Assembly: GCA_001986395.2 (NCBI GenBank)
Contig: MQVO02000104.1
Coordinates: 1-34,551 of the forward strand
Direction of reading: 5' to 3'
From: Irpex lacteus
Taxonomy: Eukaryota; Basidiomycota; Agaricomycetes; Polyporales; Irpicaceae
DNA length: 34,551 bases
Under the pieces are notes generated by a model. The model was not told the origin of the DNA, did no database searches, and saw only the letters and a list, made by a program, of their open reading frames with translations. This document shows positions 1-10,366 of the stretch, piece after piece. Within the stretch, counting starts at the first letter, position 1, and each line of letters begins with the position of its first letter. The position numbers and the translations under genes are program-made.

Positions 1-3000
1 TACGAGATTCTTGAATCTATGGACTTGGAACTAGCTATTACCGCCGACGATCCCCCACACGATTTCTGGCCAGTATGAGGTTGCCGCATTCGCCACGGAC
101 GCCGTCGAACATTGGACGAATTTCGTTAGGACTTGGGCACCGAAAGGCGTAGATATGATCTTCAACTTCCATCCAAGCGCGTGCGCATTCGACTGCGTGG
201 CATCTTTACTCAACCCCACGGGGACGATGGTACAGTTTGTTTCAGACAATTTCACGCTCCACGGCAGTGCCCCGCTGCTTAAATATGCACAGCGATACAT
301 CAACATGGACCTATACAGTCTCGTTAACGCCAGGCCTGCACATCTGCAGACCGCGTTCGCCGAGATCGTGGATGCCTGGCAGCTCGTCTGAATATCATTC
401 CCGAGGAATCGCACGAACTACTCCCCCCATTGCGCACCACCTCAGACTGGTATTCTGTCGTCAAGAACAGGCTAATCCGCTTCGATGAGCTTACTGTGAC
501 ACAGAGACAAGTATCTAACAGTCGACTTTCTTTTGATCCTCGGCGTACGTATGTTATCGTTGGTGGCATAGGAGGTGTCGGCATCACGTTTGCCCTCTGT
601 CTTGTTGAAAGAGGTGCACAGAATATTATCCTCACTTCTCGGTCTGGTGAAAAGGTTTGCTCTTATCTGACGGTATTACCTTCCGACACTTACATGCATA
701 CAGGGACTATTCGCCCCTCATCTCGTACGAGAGCGGCTTATCCTTGCCTATTTGCGGGGCCTGGCAGGAGTCACCATCCAACTTGTAGCCGTTGACTGCA
801 CGAAGGAGGCAGAGATGCGCAATCTGTTCTCGACTATAAACTGCGCGGGGATATTCTTCGTGAGTTGGCTCGAGTGTTGCAAGTGTTGCATTACTGATGG
901 AAACCGTAGATGCCTGTGCATCTTCAAGACGACCTCGCCTTGAACATGACGCAGCGCGAGGATTGGGATAAAGGTATGTCATTCGCAGCTTACACATGCC
1001 TATCTCATCATATGTAATGCATGAAGTGTATGAGGTAAAGGTCAAGGGACTGGAAACTCTTTTGAGGGGTTGTCGACGCTCGGCAACTGGATTTTCTTTT
1101 TAGTCGCCTCCAGTATGGCCAGCGTTCTCGGCAGTCCCGGTCAAGCCAATTACACTGCGTGAGTTGCTATGACATTGCAGTGATCGCACTCATTTTTGAA
1201 ACCTTCACAGTTCACAGACATGGATGGAGGCTGTCGCCGGTGTCGTTCCTAATTGTGTAACTGTAGCTGTTCCACCGATTGTGAGTAATGGGCATCTTCG
1301 TGAAAACTTGACCATATTGACACGATTCTTTCCAGCTGGACGGTGGAGTCTTCGTCAAGGGGATGACTGTAAAGCAGACAAGAAACGCAGCACTCGAAAA
1401 GGTATATGTACAATGGATGCGAATATCGGAAAGCACTCACAGACACACTACTTCCCCCATTCGCAGTACCTCAGGTTTTGGAATGCTTGGCACAGACTTT
1501 TGCTTCTACTGCCTTGATGCTATATCGATGGTGTTATCCGGAACTGCCCCCCAATTGTACATTCCCGAAGTAACATGGGACACACGTTACAACGTACGTG
1601 CCATATCAGAGCTTGTGTGACGGAATCTAATATGTTCAGTAGTTGTTCCCTCTTACGCTCAGGGCAGAATCAGCCATTTGATTCGAGCCAGCAGTAGCTT
1701 GGAACAAAATGACACGAGAGACATTTTGAGTCTGTCGAACGTCTGCGCATCGGTTCTAGCTCTGGATCCGCATTGCATTGAGGACAACATGCCTCTATCC
1801 TTTTACGGATTAGACTCTCTAACCTCTGTTAGGCTCAGCAACATCTTGAAAGGGAAGTTTGGTCTTGTTGTCACCCAAATGCAACTTCTTGCCGCCACGA
1901 TGACCGGTGCGTGACTTCAATGTTTTGCGCCTTCGATACGCTTATAAGGATACAGTCACTCGATTGCAACAACTCTATGTCGAATCTCACCAAGAAGCAG
2001 ACCATGTGCCTAGGGATGAAGCATATGCCCCCGATGGCCAGCAAGCTTCGTCTATTCAGGACCTCAGTGACAATCTCAGCTACTCAGCTGATTACGAACT
2101 TCTAAGACAGAAGCTCAAGGCGTCATATCCTCCTGTATCACCGAGTTACACTGAACGGCCACTTACGATCCTTCTCACTGGAGCCACAGGTTTTGTCGGT
2201 AGCTTCCTACTCAAGGAACTGCTTGCCCATGTCCGGGTCAAGAAAGTGATCTGTTTAGTTAGATCCAATTCCACCACCGATCCTGTAGACAGACTTCGAA
2301 CAGTTCTTTCTTCCCAAACTATGTGGAACGATGATTGGCTTCGAACGTCGCGTCTGCAGGCTCTCCGCGCCGATTTGTCTCTGGAGCGCTTTGGCGTGGA
2401 CGAGGATGTATGGGATCATCTCGCTATGGACGTTGATTGCATTATACACAACGGTGCTCAGGTGCGTTAACATGTGTTCTATGATACATATAAGTTACTA
2501 ATGCTCACACAAAGGTTCACTGGATCCATTCCTATGAAACGCTTCGTGCCACTAACGTGCTCAGTGTCCTCGATGCTATCGCCCTCGCTTCCATGGGTCG
2601 CCCCAAATTCTTACTCTATGTATCTTCTGTCGCCACTCTGGGCAGTAGCATGGCATCCCAGTTCCTTCCTGATCATACGAGTGCTGGGCATCGAGTAGGG
2701 GAAGACTTCAACTTGGAGGCAACTCGTGAAACCCTTACATTCGGATATGCGCAGAGTAAATGGGTCTCAGAGAATCTCCTCCATGACGCGGCACAAAGAG
2801 GATTGACTGGGTACATCGTTAAGCCATCGTTTATCTTGGGAGACAGCATACTTGGCGGTACGTTTATCCCTTGTGACCTTCCTTGCGTGGTAGTATGCTT
2901 ATCAAAGAATTCAGCCTGTAATTCTGATGACTTCTTCTGGAGATTTGTGAAAGGGTGTGTCCAACTGGGTCACATTCCGAACCTGACCACGTCCCTAAAC

Positions 3001-3456
3001 GCTATCCCTGTGGACCAACTTGCAGCGCTAATCACCCACGGCGCTTTGTACCCCTGCTCCATTCACCTTACCAGGCTCAGAACTCTACATCTTGATCACG
3101 ATACGAGATTTTCTCTGCCACAACTAGCCGCCGTATTGCGAAGTCGTGGCTATCGTCTTCGGTCGTGCGATCTCTCGTCATGGCTGGCTCAATTAGAGCA
3201 TGCGATTACCGCGGAAGAGGACAACGCCCTGCTTCCCGTCCTCGACTTCGCCCACAGCCTTGAATACACATTTTCGATACCTCCTCTGGACACTACGAAC
3301 ACGGGGCAACTCCTTTCATCCAGAGTTGGATTATCTGTGACCATGCGTATAACCGACGAGATATTTACCAAATATCTCTCTTGGTTAACGGCGAAGGACG
3401 AGCTTCCTGCCCCCATACAGCCTGCTTGCGTGTATCTAGGGCAGGGCAGAGTGTAA
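1..3456 (+). CDS. Reducing polyketide synthase with C-terminal thioester reductase (5' truncated by window, frame-broken)
   Basis: This is the 3' half of a multidomain polyketide synthase, which builds and reduces a carbon chain on a carrier domain and releases it reductively. About 74-385 reads as an enoylreductase-like stretch (GVDMIFNF, then [14 protein letters not shown]). The ketoreductase follows, with nucleotide motif GGIGGVG near 562-582 and a catalytic-type SSM...GQANYTA near 1109-1158. The acyl carrier domain (about 1690-1900) carries the phosphopantetheine serine in [10 protein letters not shown] thioester-reductase domain ends the protein: Rossmann motif GATGFVG near 2180-2200 and Y-x-x-x-K (YAQSK) near 2746-2760. 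Introns are seen at about 655-703, 860-909, 974-1026, 1281-1335, 1402-1474, 1907-1955, 2462-2514 and 2858-2914. The reading frame breaks without a convincing intron near 60, 386, 1066 and 1526, while the carrier and reductase parts are clean. It may be a decaying gene or contain assembly indels. The family and domain order are clear. The product is unknown. Confidence 0.85.
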
Positions 3457-3684
3457 TACTGGCAGGCGCGCATAGTTCATAAACGCACGTCAACAGGATA
3501 TAAGTAACATTTCAGCTAGACCTCCGATGTGTTTGTACTCGATCGACACCATTTCATTACGACGGAATGCAAGTCCGTTCGACGATTATTGTGGCGAGTG
3601 ATGAAGTAAGTACCTGTGGGGATATGCTCAGTGAAGGTATGCAACACATACTTGTGCAGATTGCACTCACAAAATCAACAACCT

Positions 3685-6600
3685 TCACTCGGTGATCATG
3701 CCAGACAATATGCCTTTGAAAACTGCAGGTATCTCGGCAGTATTGGCCACACGAAAGCCAGCACCAGGCAGTTGCCGTGGTATCCTTAATGTCGCAGTAT
3801 AATGTTAGACCATAAACGCGTTCTTTGTCTTAGAAGATATCCGTACCAAGAAGCTTCCGCCCCTTCCCCGATACATATCATGGCCGTCTTTACTTTCGGC
3901 TGAAGCGCCATAGCTCTCTTCAGTGAGTCAGGAGAAATATTGTATCTGCCGAAATTGGCGTCCGTAATAGCGATGACGAACCACTCATCTATACCCTGAT
4001 ATTATATGTCATAAATGTATGAAATACACCTTCGACTCACCAGCATCGAATTTTGCTACATCGTTGACAGCTTGTCGCAATGCTTCAACTGAGGGTACAT
4101 CAGCGGTCAACCTTGTACTACTATTCATACATTGGACCTCGCTCACCAGTGTAGTCTCCGGCAAACGAGTACTGAGTAGTCAGATCCATCTTCTCCAACA
4201 CCTTCCATCTGTCACGAAGCTCTCCTGGTGGATTATGTGCTTCTACTAGCGTAATATCTGGCGAGTCTCCACACTTCATTACCGGTGAGCTTGATAAAGC
4301 GCGTGTAAGCACGAATCACGTACATGTCCGATCATCTATAACAATACCCAGTTGAAGCCTCGAATATTAAGAGCATCGAGAAACAACTTACGTCCCACAC
4401 GTACTTATCCGATCTTGTTAGCTGAGCAAAAGTCTCCATGAGCATGACAGCCGTTTCCAAGCTTCGAGTAAGTCGGCCATCGTATTGGAAGCGATACCTA
4501 ATGTATCCGTGAGCCAAACCTAGAATCTAATTCGGCGGGGAGACGCACATAGATGCACTGATGTCGAAGAGAAACCTGATACGTTTAGGTCTGTACAACA
4601 CAAATTAATTCCCAGAAAAACTGAGCGTATTCAGTGTGCCCACGTACTTGATCTGAGGACGGCCTATTTCTGGCTTTGCCATGCCCCGACGCTTGTAGAC
4701 AGCTGCTTCACCAGTAAGTCCCTCCGTCAAGCGAGTATCATCCAGCTCTCCATCCGTCTGGCGCTTCACCCAGACCCGTTCTTCTTCTTTAGCGGCAAGG
4801 TCTATGACGAACCTTAGTCTATTGACTGTGCACCAGATGATGCGCGTCACTTACTCTCGAGTAGATCGTGTAATTGAGCGATGTGACCTTGTACTGCCTC
4901 CAGATAAACTCCATACGTTTTAGCATCAGCTTCCGACATGTTCAGCTCCTCCAATCTTCGTGCAAGTTCTTGCCGAGCCATCTCGCGTGCCTTCTCCTTG
5001 ATTTCATCCGGGACGTCATCCTTTAATTGATCGGAGACCTGCTTGATATTATGGCCCTTGTATAAACGTTTGTAACCTCCTCTTCCTCCCATCCCTGCCG
5101 TGTCTCTACCTCCAGTCTAAGACAGTGGTGAACAGAAACCCCTGAGGTAAGTGCCATAATTTGAAGAGTAGGTTCAACGTAGAAACTGACACCACCAGCC
5201 CATGTGTTCCCGCCCTCATGTGGCTTGTTCTTAGGATCCTCCTTCCCATGCTTAGGCTCAGACAGCTCAGTGTTCTTGGGCTCAAACTTCACGTCTAAAA
5301 CTCGCTTTCGAGTAGCCTCTCGTGCAGCGTCTATACCAAGGTGTTTTACAACCAGGCTAAGAACTATATCAGCACCTTCAGAGGAGGGCAGCGCGTACAA
5401 GTTACATACCCATGATGATCCAAGATCTCCGCAAGCTTTGTGATCGTGGAAGGTCTGTACACATCGAAGTCAAAGATATTCCGGATGGCGATCTCGAGCG
5501 GGTCTTCGGGGTATGCTTGTAGATGTCGGACCAAGTTGATGAGCTCTGCACGACACGCCGGATGCATCAATATACCACCGCTCGAACAATAAGGAGTATC
5601 ATACCTCGCAGCGAATATGGATATGTCAACGTACCCGCCTCGTACGCGTGCCTCAAGTCATGGAAGGCGGCGACGAGACGCAAGATGAGGTCTTCACTAA
5701 GCTCCGGTGCGAGCTGCTCGAGTAGTTTCCTCTCGCTCTGCATGTCTGGGTTGACAACAGAGTGACAGCTAAAGTTGTCTCCGAGTACTTGCAGGAAGTG
5801 GTTTCCCAGGAACGCTAACGAGGCAGAGATGTATTGGTGACTGGCCGACTTATACTGTGGTTAGAGATGGAACTTACGATAACCAGGCCTATTGGCCAAG
5901 AGAATCAGCCTAAAATTCGGATGGACGACCACGTCCGTCTCCCTCTCCTTCGTTTTCCTGACCCTCCGTCCATCACTCAGAGTCAACTCGCCTTGGCCGG
6001 CCAGACTCTTGAAGATAGCCACAACATGCTCAGCAGCTTTGTCCGCCTCGTCAATGATGATCACCCTGCCATACTTGATAGCGCGAAGGAGTGGAGAGTC
6101 TGTGTATGTCATGATGCCGCCTTCGAGAGAGGTTGTGTACATGAGCTGGTTGACGGTAGTGTCTCGGTGAAGTTGAATATACTCTCGGGGTCTGTTTAAG
6201 AGCTGATAGACGTGAGTAATGATACAGCTCCTAGTATAGAGCACTGCATGACATACCTGACAGAGTCTAGACATGGATAGTCAGAGACCTGCGCTCAGTC
6301 CCTATTCTTTGATAAGGTCACTATCGAGAGGAACTCACCGATCCACGACTTTATTCTTGCCCACTCCCTAAAGCCAGAACAATGGAATTCTTTAGTGAAC
6401 CTGAATTAATTACAGCCTCGTGCATACCTGATTCCCCAATAAAACCAGATGCTCTCGCAATACCTCCAAATCCACAGCTAAATCGCGCATCAAAGCCGTC
6501 TGCAGACTGTTATCGTAGAAATGGCTCATATGGGGAACATGAGATGCCACGCCCTCGGGATCCTCCCCAGCATCAAACAAAGGTATGCGGACGGAGGGTG

Positions 6601-9166
6601 CGTCTGGCGCAGAGGGATCACTCGGAGCAGGGAACTCCAACGCGTTATTGATGACAGCTGGAGGTGAATGATACTGTCACAACAGTCCTTGGGTCAGTAC
6701 TCTTGTGCAAGCTTAAAATGAGCAATTTACCGGAGGTGTCTTCTTATGTATCTTCAACTCATCGAAGATGACGTCCAAAGTCATCCTTTCCGTCGCAGGC
6801 AAGAACTCCGCTAGGACCGCCTGGCTCAACAGAGCGTGCAGATCCACAGTATACCCTTCGGGAAGGCTTGCAAGCCTCTTGGAAATTCGGACGAGCGCCC
6901 TCGTGCCTAACTTTCGGTTCTTCTGGACCGCAGAGTCAGAGGTCATGCTGCTCCTGTATCGGTCGGCGAAGTGCAGAAGAGTTTGCACGAGCGAGTCTTG
7001 GCAGCCGGTTTGTTTGAGGATAGCGCCTTCCTCGAGGGGAGACATGGGGAGCGAAGAGATGGGGAAGAACATGTTGGCGTGTTCATCTGAGAGCCAGTCT
7101 TTGAGTGGAAGGGACTTCGAAGCTGTTACAATTACGCGGAAAGAGGGATGGGTTACCGAGAGTTCTCCGAAGGATATCTTGACGACGGTGTCAGCGATGT
7201 AGAAGCATCTAAACGAAGAACTCTTACTTCCTCGGAGTCAGCATTCTGAACGATTCGCTTCCCCTCCCACAACTCGGTCTCTCTATCCTGCAAAAGCCTC
7301 GCTAACGAGCCTGCAGTAGGTTCTACGACATCGATCCCCGAGAGATGTACAAGTCGCCCCTCCCAGGCACCTTCGATCAGCGGGCTGGATAGCGCATTAG
7401 CACACGAGACTTTCAAGGCCAAGGTATACCTTACCTTGGCTCCCAAGATGTTGCCCCGCCATCCTCGATCTTCCTCCTCATAATTAGCTCCCGTCCTCCC
7501 AGCTCCTTGTAGACATAGACGGAATCGACTTCATACCCTAACACCGCACCAAATGTTCGCACTAACGTCGTAGTCGAACACGAGGCTGTCGATGGCAACA
7601 CAGGCGGAACATACGAGATATCCCACCCAAGCGCGTGGGCTTGCAGCAGAGACGTCAGAAGACCTGTGAACCTGTCCGTAGGAATAAAATCGAGTTCTTG
7701 TGCTTTAGACCATGGGTAGGGAAGGAGTGGACGAGGGCCTCCGGGTACACTAAGAGTCACGGGATCTACGCGGAGAGTATTGGCAAAGGTTACACGTATA
7801 GTTCGATCGGACTCCCGTTCGATTGACACGAGCTTGTACCCCAATAGCCCGACGCCATCGCCTTCACCAGTGAGGGAGGGACTGCCCAGTGGACCTAGGC
7901 CTGCCTCTTCTGTTTGGTGAGAGAGCATAGCCCACACGACGAAAGGGGCATGCAGTAGTCCAGGATGCAGCGCCAAGACGAGTTTTGCGAGGTCGTAAGG
8001 CGAGAGGGACGGCGGCGCAGGGAACTGAGCGAGGAGCGCGCGTAGTTTGGCTAGTGCTGTTTGCGGGAACGCTCGCAGGTTGGATCTTGCAGCCACATCG
8101 ACAGCGTTGGATGCCTCGCTTGCGTACTGAGTAGCAAGTATGATTTCTCGGAGTTTCGAGTAGAGCTTGCTTGAGTTTGGATCCGAAAGTTCTGGGCCGG
8201 AGGAGCTAAGAGAGATAAGAGCACCGACTGGGTCTACGAAGCGAGCCTGGAAGCGACTGCGGAAGGGAGGATCTATGGGATATCCGGTGTAGGGTGGAAC
8301 GGGTGCAGCTATGGCCACGACTCGGAAGTTCTTGTGTGCGGGGATAAATCGTTTACCAGAGTCGTCTTTGACGGCGGAGTCTAGCAAGAAGAAACGATCT
8401 TGGTGGATGATGTGCGTGCCGTCATCCAAGTTCCTTCATATTCATAAATACGAGTGAGATAAGACTAACGAAGAGTAAATAGAGTTGAACCACGCACATC
8501 TCTCGATTTTCAAGAAGATTATTCAATACCTGGACAAAATCAGACGAGAGTATAAACAGGGATCATGGATAGCTACCGGCATTATACCCCGCTCTGCTTT
8601 CTCGATACCTTCTATAACGAGGATTCTACCGTATTTCGCAGCTCTGACAGCGGCACTGTCCACATAACTGAGGTTACCACCGTGTCGGAGTTCTCTGCCT
8701 TGCTTGAGTTCTGTTTCTCCTACGTCCCTATGTAGCGAGATGAACTCGTACTCCAGGTTTGTCATACTATATGTTTCTCGGAGTCAGTGACCAGAGTAAT
8801 CCGCAATAGACACACTAACCTGCAGAACGTCATAGCAAGCCGTCGGGCATAGGGCCCTGGCTGCGAGAGCAAGAATATGTCCTGTCCGAGCAAGTATTTC
8901 TGCAACATAAAGTACAGATTGTTCGAGTTAAACGTGCCCTCCGCATCTAGAATGGTTCTTTCCGAGTGTGCCAGCCTTGTTGGTGTGGCTGAGGCGTGTA
9001 CGTCGTATGTAATTTCACCTAGCTTGAGCGTACCTATTACTGGCAACGGCTGAGTGAGTTCGTGCAGCAGCCTCGTCAACCGTCGTCCAGCCATGGTTGC
9101 TGCTGGTGCTGATTGTCGCGGTCTAAGTCCAAGGACGAGACGAGTACCGGTAAACCTGGGGAACAT
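3685..9166 (-). CDS. VWA8: VWA8-like mitochondrial AAA+ ATPase with C-terminal von Willebrand A domain
   Basis: This is a fungal counterpart of human VWA8, a mitochondrial AAA+ protein of poorly known function. The Arg-rich N-terminus (MFPRFTGTRLVLGLRPRQ) looks like a mitochondrial targeting signal. There are three AAA modules. The P-loops of the first two are degenerate (QPGPYARR near residue 102; PSTASCSTTT near 470). The third has GNQGVGKNK near 804-812 and a Walker B DEAD near 870. The family's glycine-rich block (GGNTWAGG, then TGGRDTAGMGGRGG) follows. The VWA domain has an intact MIDAS motif DISAS near 1246 and ends in LPGAGFRVANTAEIPAVFKG. Exons in transcription order: 9166-8820, 8766-8577, 8529-8498, 8433-7435, 7384-7228, 7178-6731, 6673-6428, 6367-6339, 6266-6257, 6202-5878, 5814-5605, 5545-5410, 5356-5191, 5116-4855, 4801-4648, 4590-4549, 4497-4392, 4335-4324, 4273-4147, 4088-4041, 3988-3847, 3784-3685. 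Phases agree throughout except for one extra base in an A-run near 7139-7144. The predicted length is about 1428 residues, shorter than the roughly 1900 of the human protein. Confidence 0.93.
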
Positions 9167-9427
9167 CTACATTGGACGCTGTATGGATTCAAGTGCAAGT
9201 TGACCGTGTCCGGCACCAAACAGCCGGTTCGAATGTGCTCGTGAAACTGGACCGATCTGATTGATTCCTCCAGCGTTCCTAGATAACCGATTGGCGCCGT
9301 AGTTGATGACAGCATTCACCGCCGTTATCTGGCTCAGATGGCGAATTGTGCCACTTGGACAGAGCCATATAAATACATTTACTGCGCAACTTGTAACTTC
9401 ATTCTTTGACACTACCACACCACGACG
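9167..9427. promoter_or_regulatory. Divergent promoter between VWA8-like gene and small unknown gene
   Basis: These 261 bp separate the start codons of two divergent genes, so both promoters must lie here or overlap the genes. The only recognisable element is a TATA-like box close to the rightward gene. I see no clear TATA element for the leftward VWA8 gene, which fits a housekeeping promoter. That the region is shared is inferred from spacing. Confidence 0.6.
9368..9375 (+). promoter_or_regulatory. TATA box (TATAAATA) of the 148-residue protein gene
   Basis: TATAAATA lies 53 bases upstream of the ATG at 9428. It is followed by a C/T-rich and CA-rich stretch (CTTCATTCTTTG, then CACTACCACACC) suited to transcription start and a short leader. 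Initiation about 30 bases downstream would give a 5' leader of roughly 25 nt. The element is seen in the sequence. Its use is inferred. Confidence 0.55.
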
Positions 9428-9941
9428 ATGGCCCCAGCAGAGTTTTCTCTTCGTCTTCAGAAAGGTGTGGCCTAAGATCCAACTCGATCGCGCTCTCAGA
9501 TACTGCGTACTGAACGTCTAAAACGACGCAGGCATCACGGGTGGCTTCGCTCCCCCAACTCCCAGTGCTATCTACACTGTCACTGGCACACCCGACAAGA
9601 CAGACCTATTTGTAACAGCAGCAGTGCGCCCCGACGGTACACCCACTCTGCAAGACGCACTACCCAAGTCTCTCTCCAAGTCTGAGCCAGGCGTAGATGG
9701 GCTCGTCAGCGAGTTGCACGAGATCTTGAAGTCTCTCCCTACGGAGCAGCCGCCAGGGAGTGAGGATATATACGGGCTGGATACGAGTATCGCATTTGGC
9801 AGCGATGACTTGGAATGGTTTAATGGAGGGCCGCAGGGATGTGGTGGTGGAAAGAGCTTTGTCAAAGCTTCGGATGAGCAGAAGGCACAGTTCAAGCGTG
9901 CTGTGGAGATCGTTAACAAACTAGTTGGTGACGCGAAGTGA
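9428..9941 (+). CDS. Hypothetical 148-residue cytosolic protein
   Basis: I do not recognise this gene. There are two exons, 9428-9464 and 9532-9941, joined across a 67-nt GT-AG intron at phase 1, giving 148 residues. The N-terminus MAPAEFSLRLQKG runs across the splice into ITGGFAPPTPSAIYTVTG, a strand-rich region. A middle part predicted helical (VSELHEILKSL) precedes a Gly-rich segment (FNGGPQGCGGGKSF), and the protein ends in a charged helix (EQKAQFKRAVEIVNKLVG). There is no signal peptide or membrane segment. The good TATA box, clean splice and protein-like composition support a real, expressed gene. It is divergent from the VWA8-like gene, but no functional link can be stated. Confidence 0.75.
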
Positions 9942-10366
9942 TGTTCCGATGGTATAGTTCAATGTAATGTGGTACTTGAAGAAGATTATGTATTGTCGAG
10001 CGGGTCTGTCAGAGACAAACCATTAGCATGAAGGTAAGCACTCGTAGAAAGTCCCGCATGACTTCCGCGCCGGATAGTGTGGTCCTCCACAGTGATTGTT
10101 CAGCGCATAGAGAGGTTTTACAGTGGTTAGACAACCAGTGCCATTCAGTCAAAGCTACCTCAGAGCGACTCAGTGACATAAGTAGGTATCGTTCACATAT
10201 AAGTACTTATTCGGGTACCACTAGAACATCTTCGGGGGCTAAGTCATATATACAGGATGGCAGAGTCTTTCAGACGTTCTAAACACAGCGGTCGCTATAA
10301 GTACATTGTGCAGAACAGCATATCGAATCAGTTCTCCATATCCCTATAAACTCTCAAATTACGGAA
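9942..10366. other. Intergenic region between convergent genes
   Basis: These 425 bp lie between the stop codons of a rightward and a leftward gene and should hold both 3' ends. An open frame at 10028-10282 (+) has no initiation context or protein-like pattern that I trust. No RNA gene or repeat was seen. Confidence 0.5.

Noticed and set aside
7135..7170. A 36-nt GT...AG intron (GTAACC...AACAG) in the VWA8 gene
   Set aside because: It would delete the conserved THPSFRVIV motif. A single extra base in an A-run explains the frame better.
7410..7434. A 25-nt intron in VWA8 ending at TTGAAAG
   Set aside because: It is too short and leads to a stop. The longer intron 7385-7434 restores the family pattern SPLIEGAWEGRLV in the correct phase.
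10028..10282. A short + strand gene between the unknown protein and the oxygenase
   Set aside because: It lies in the 3' overlap zone of two convergent genes and has a low-complexity, non-protein-like translation.
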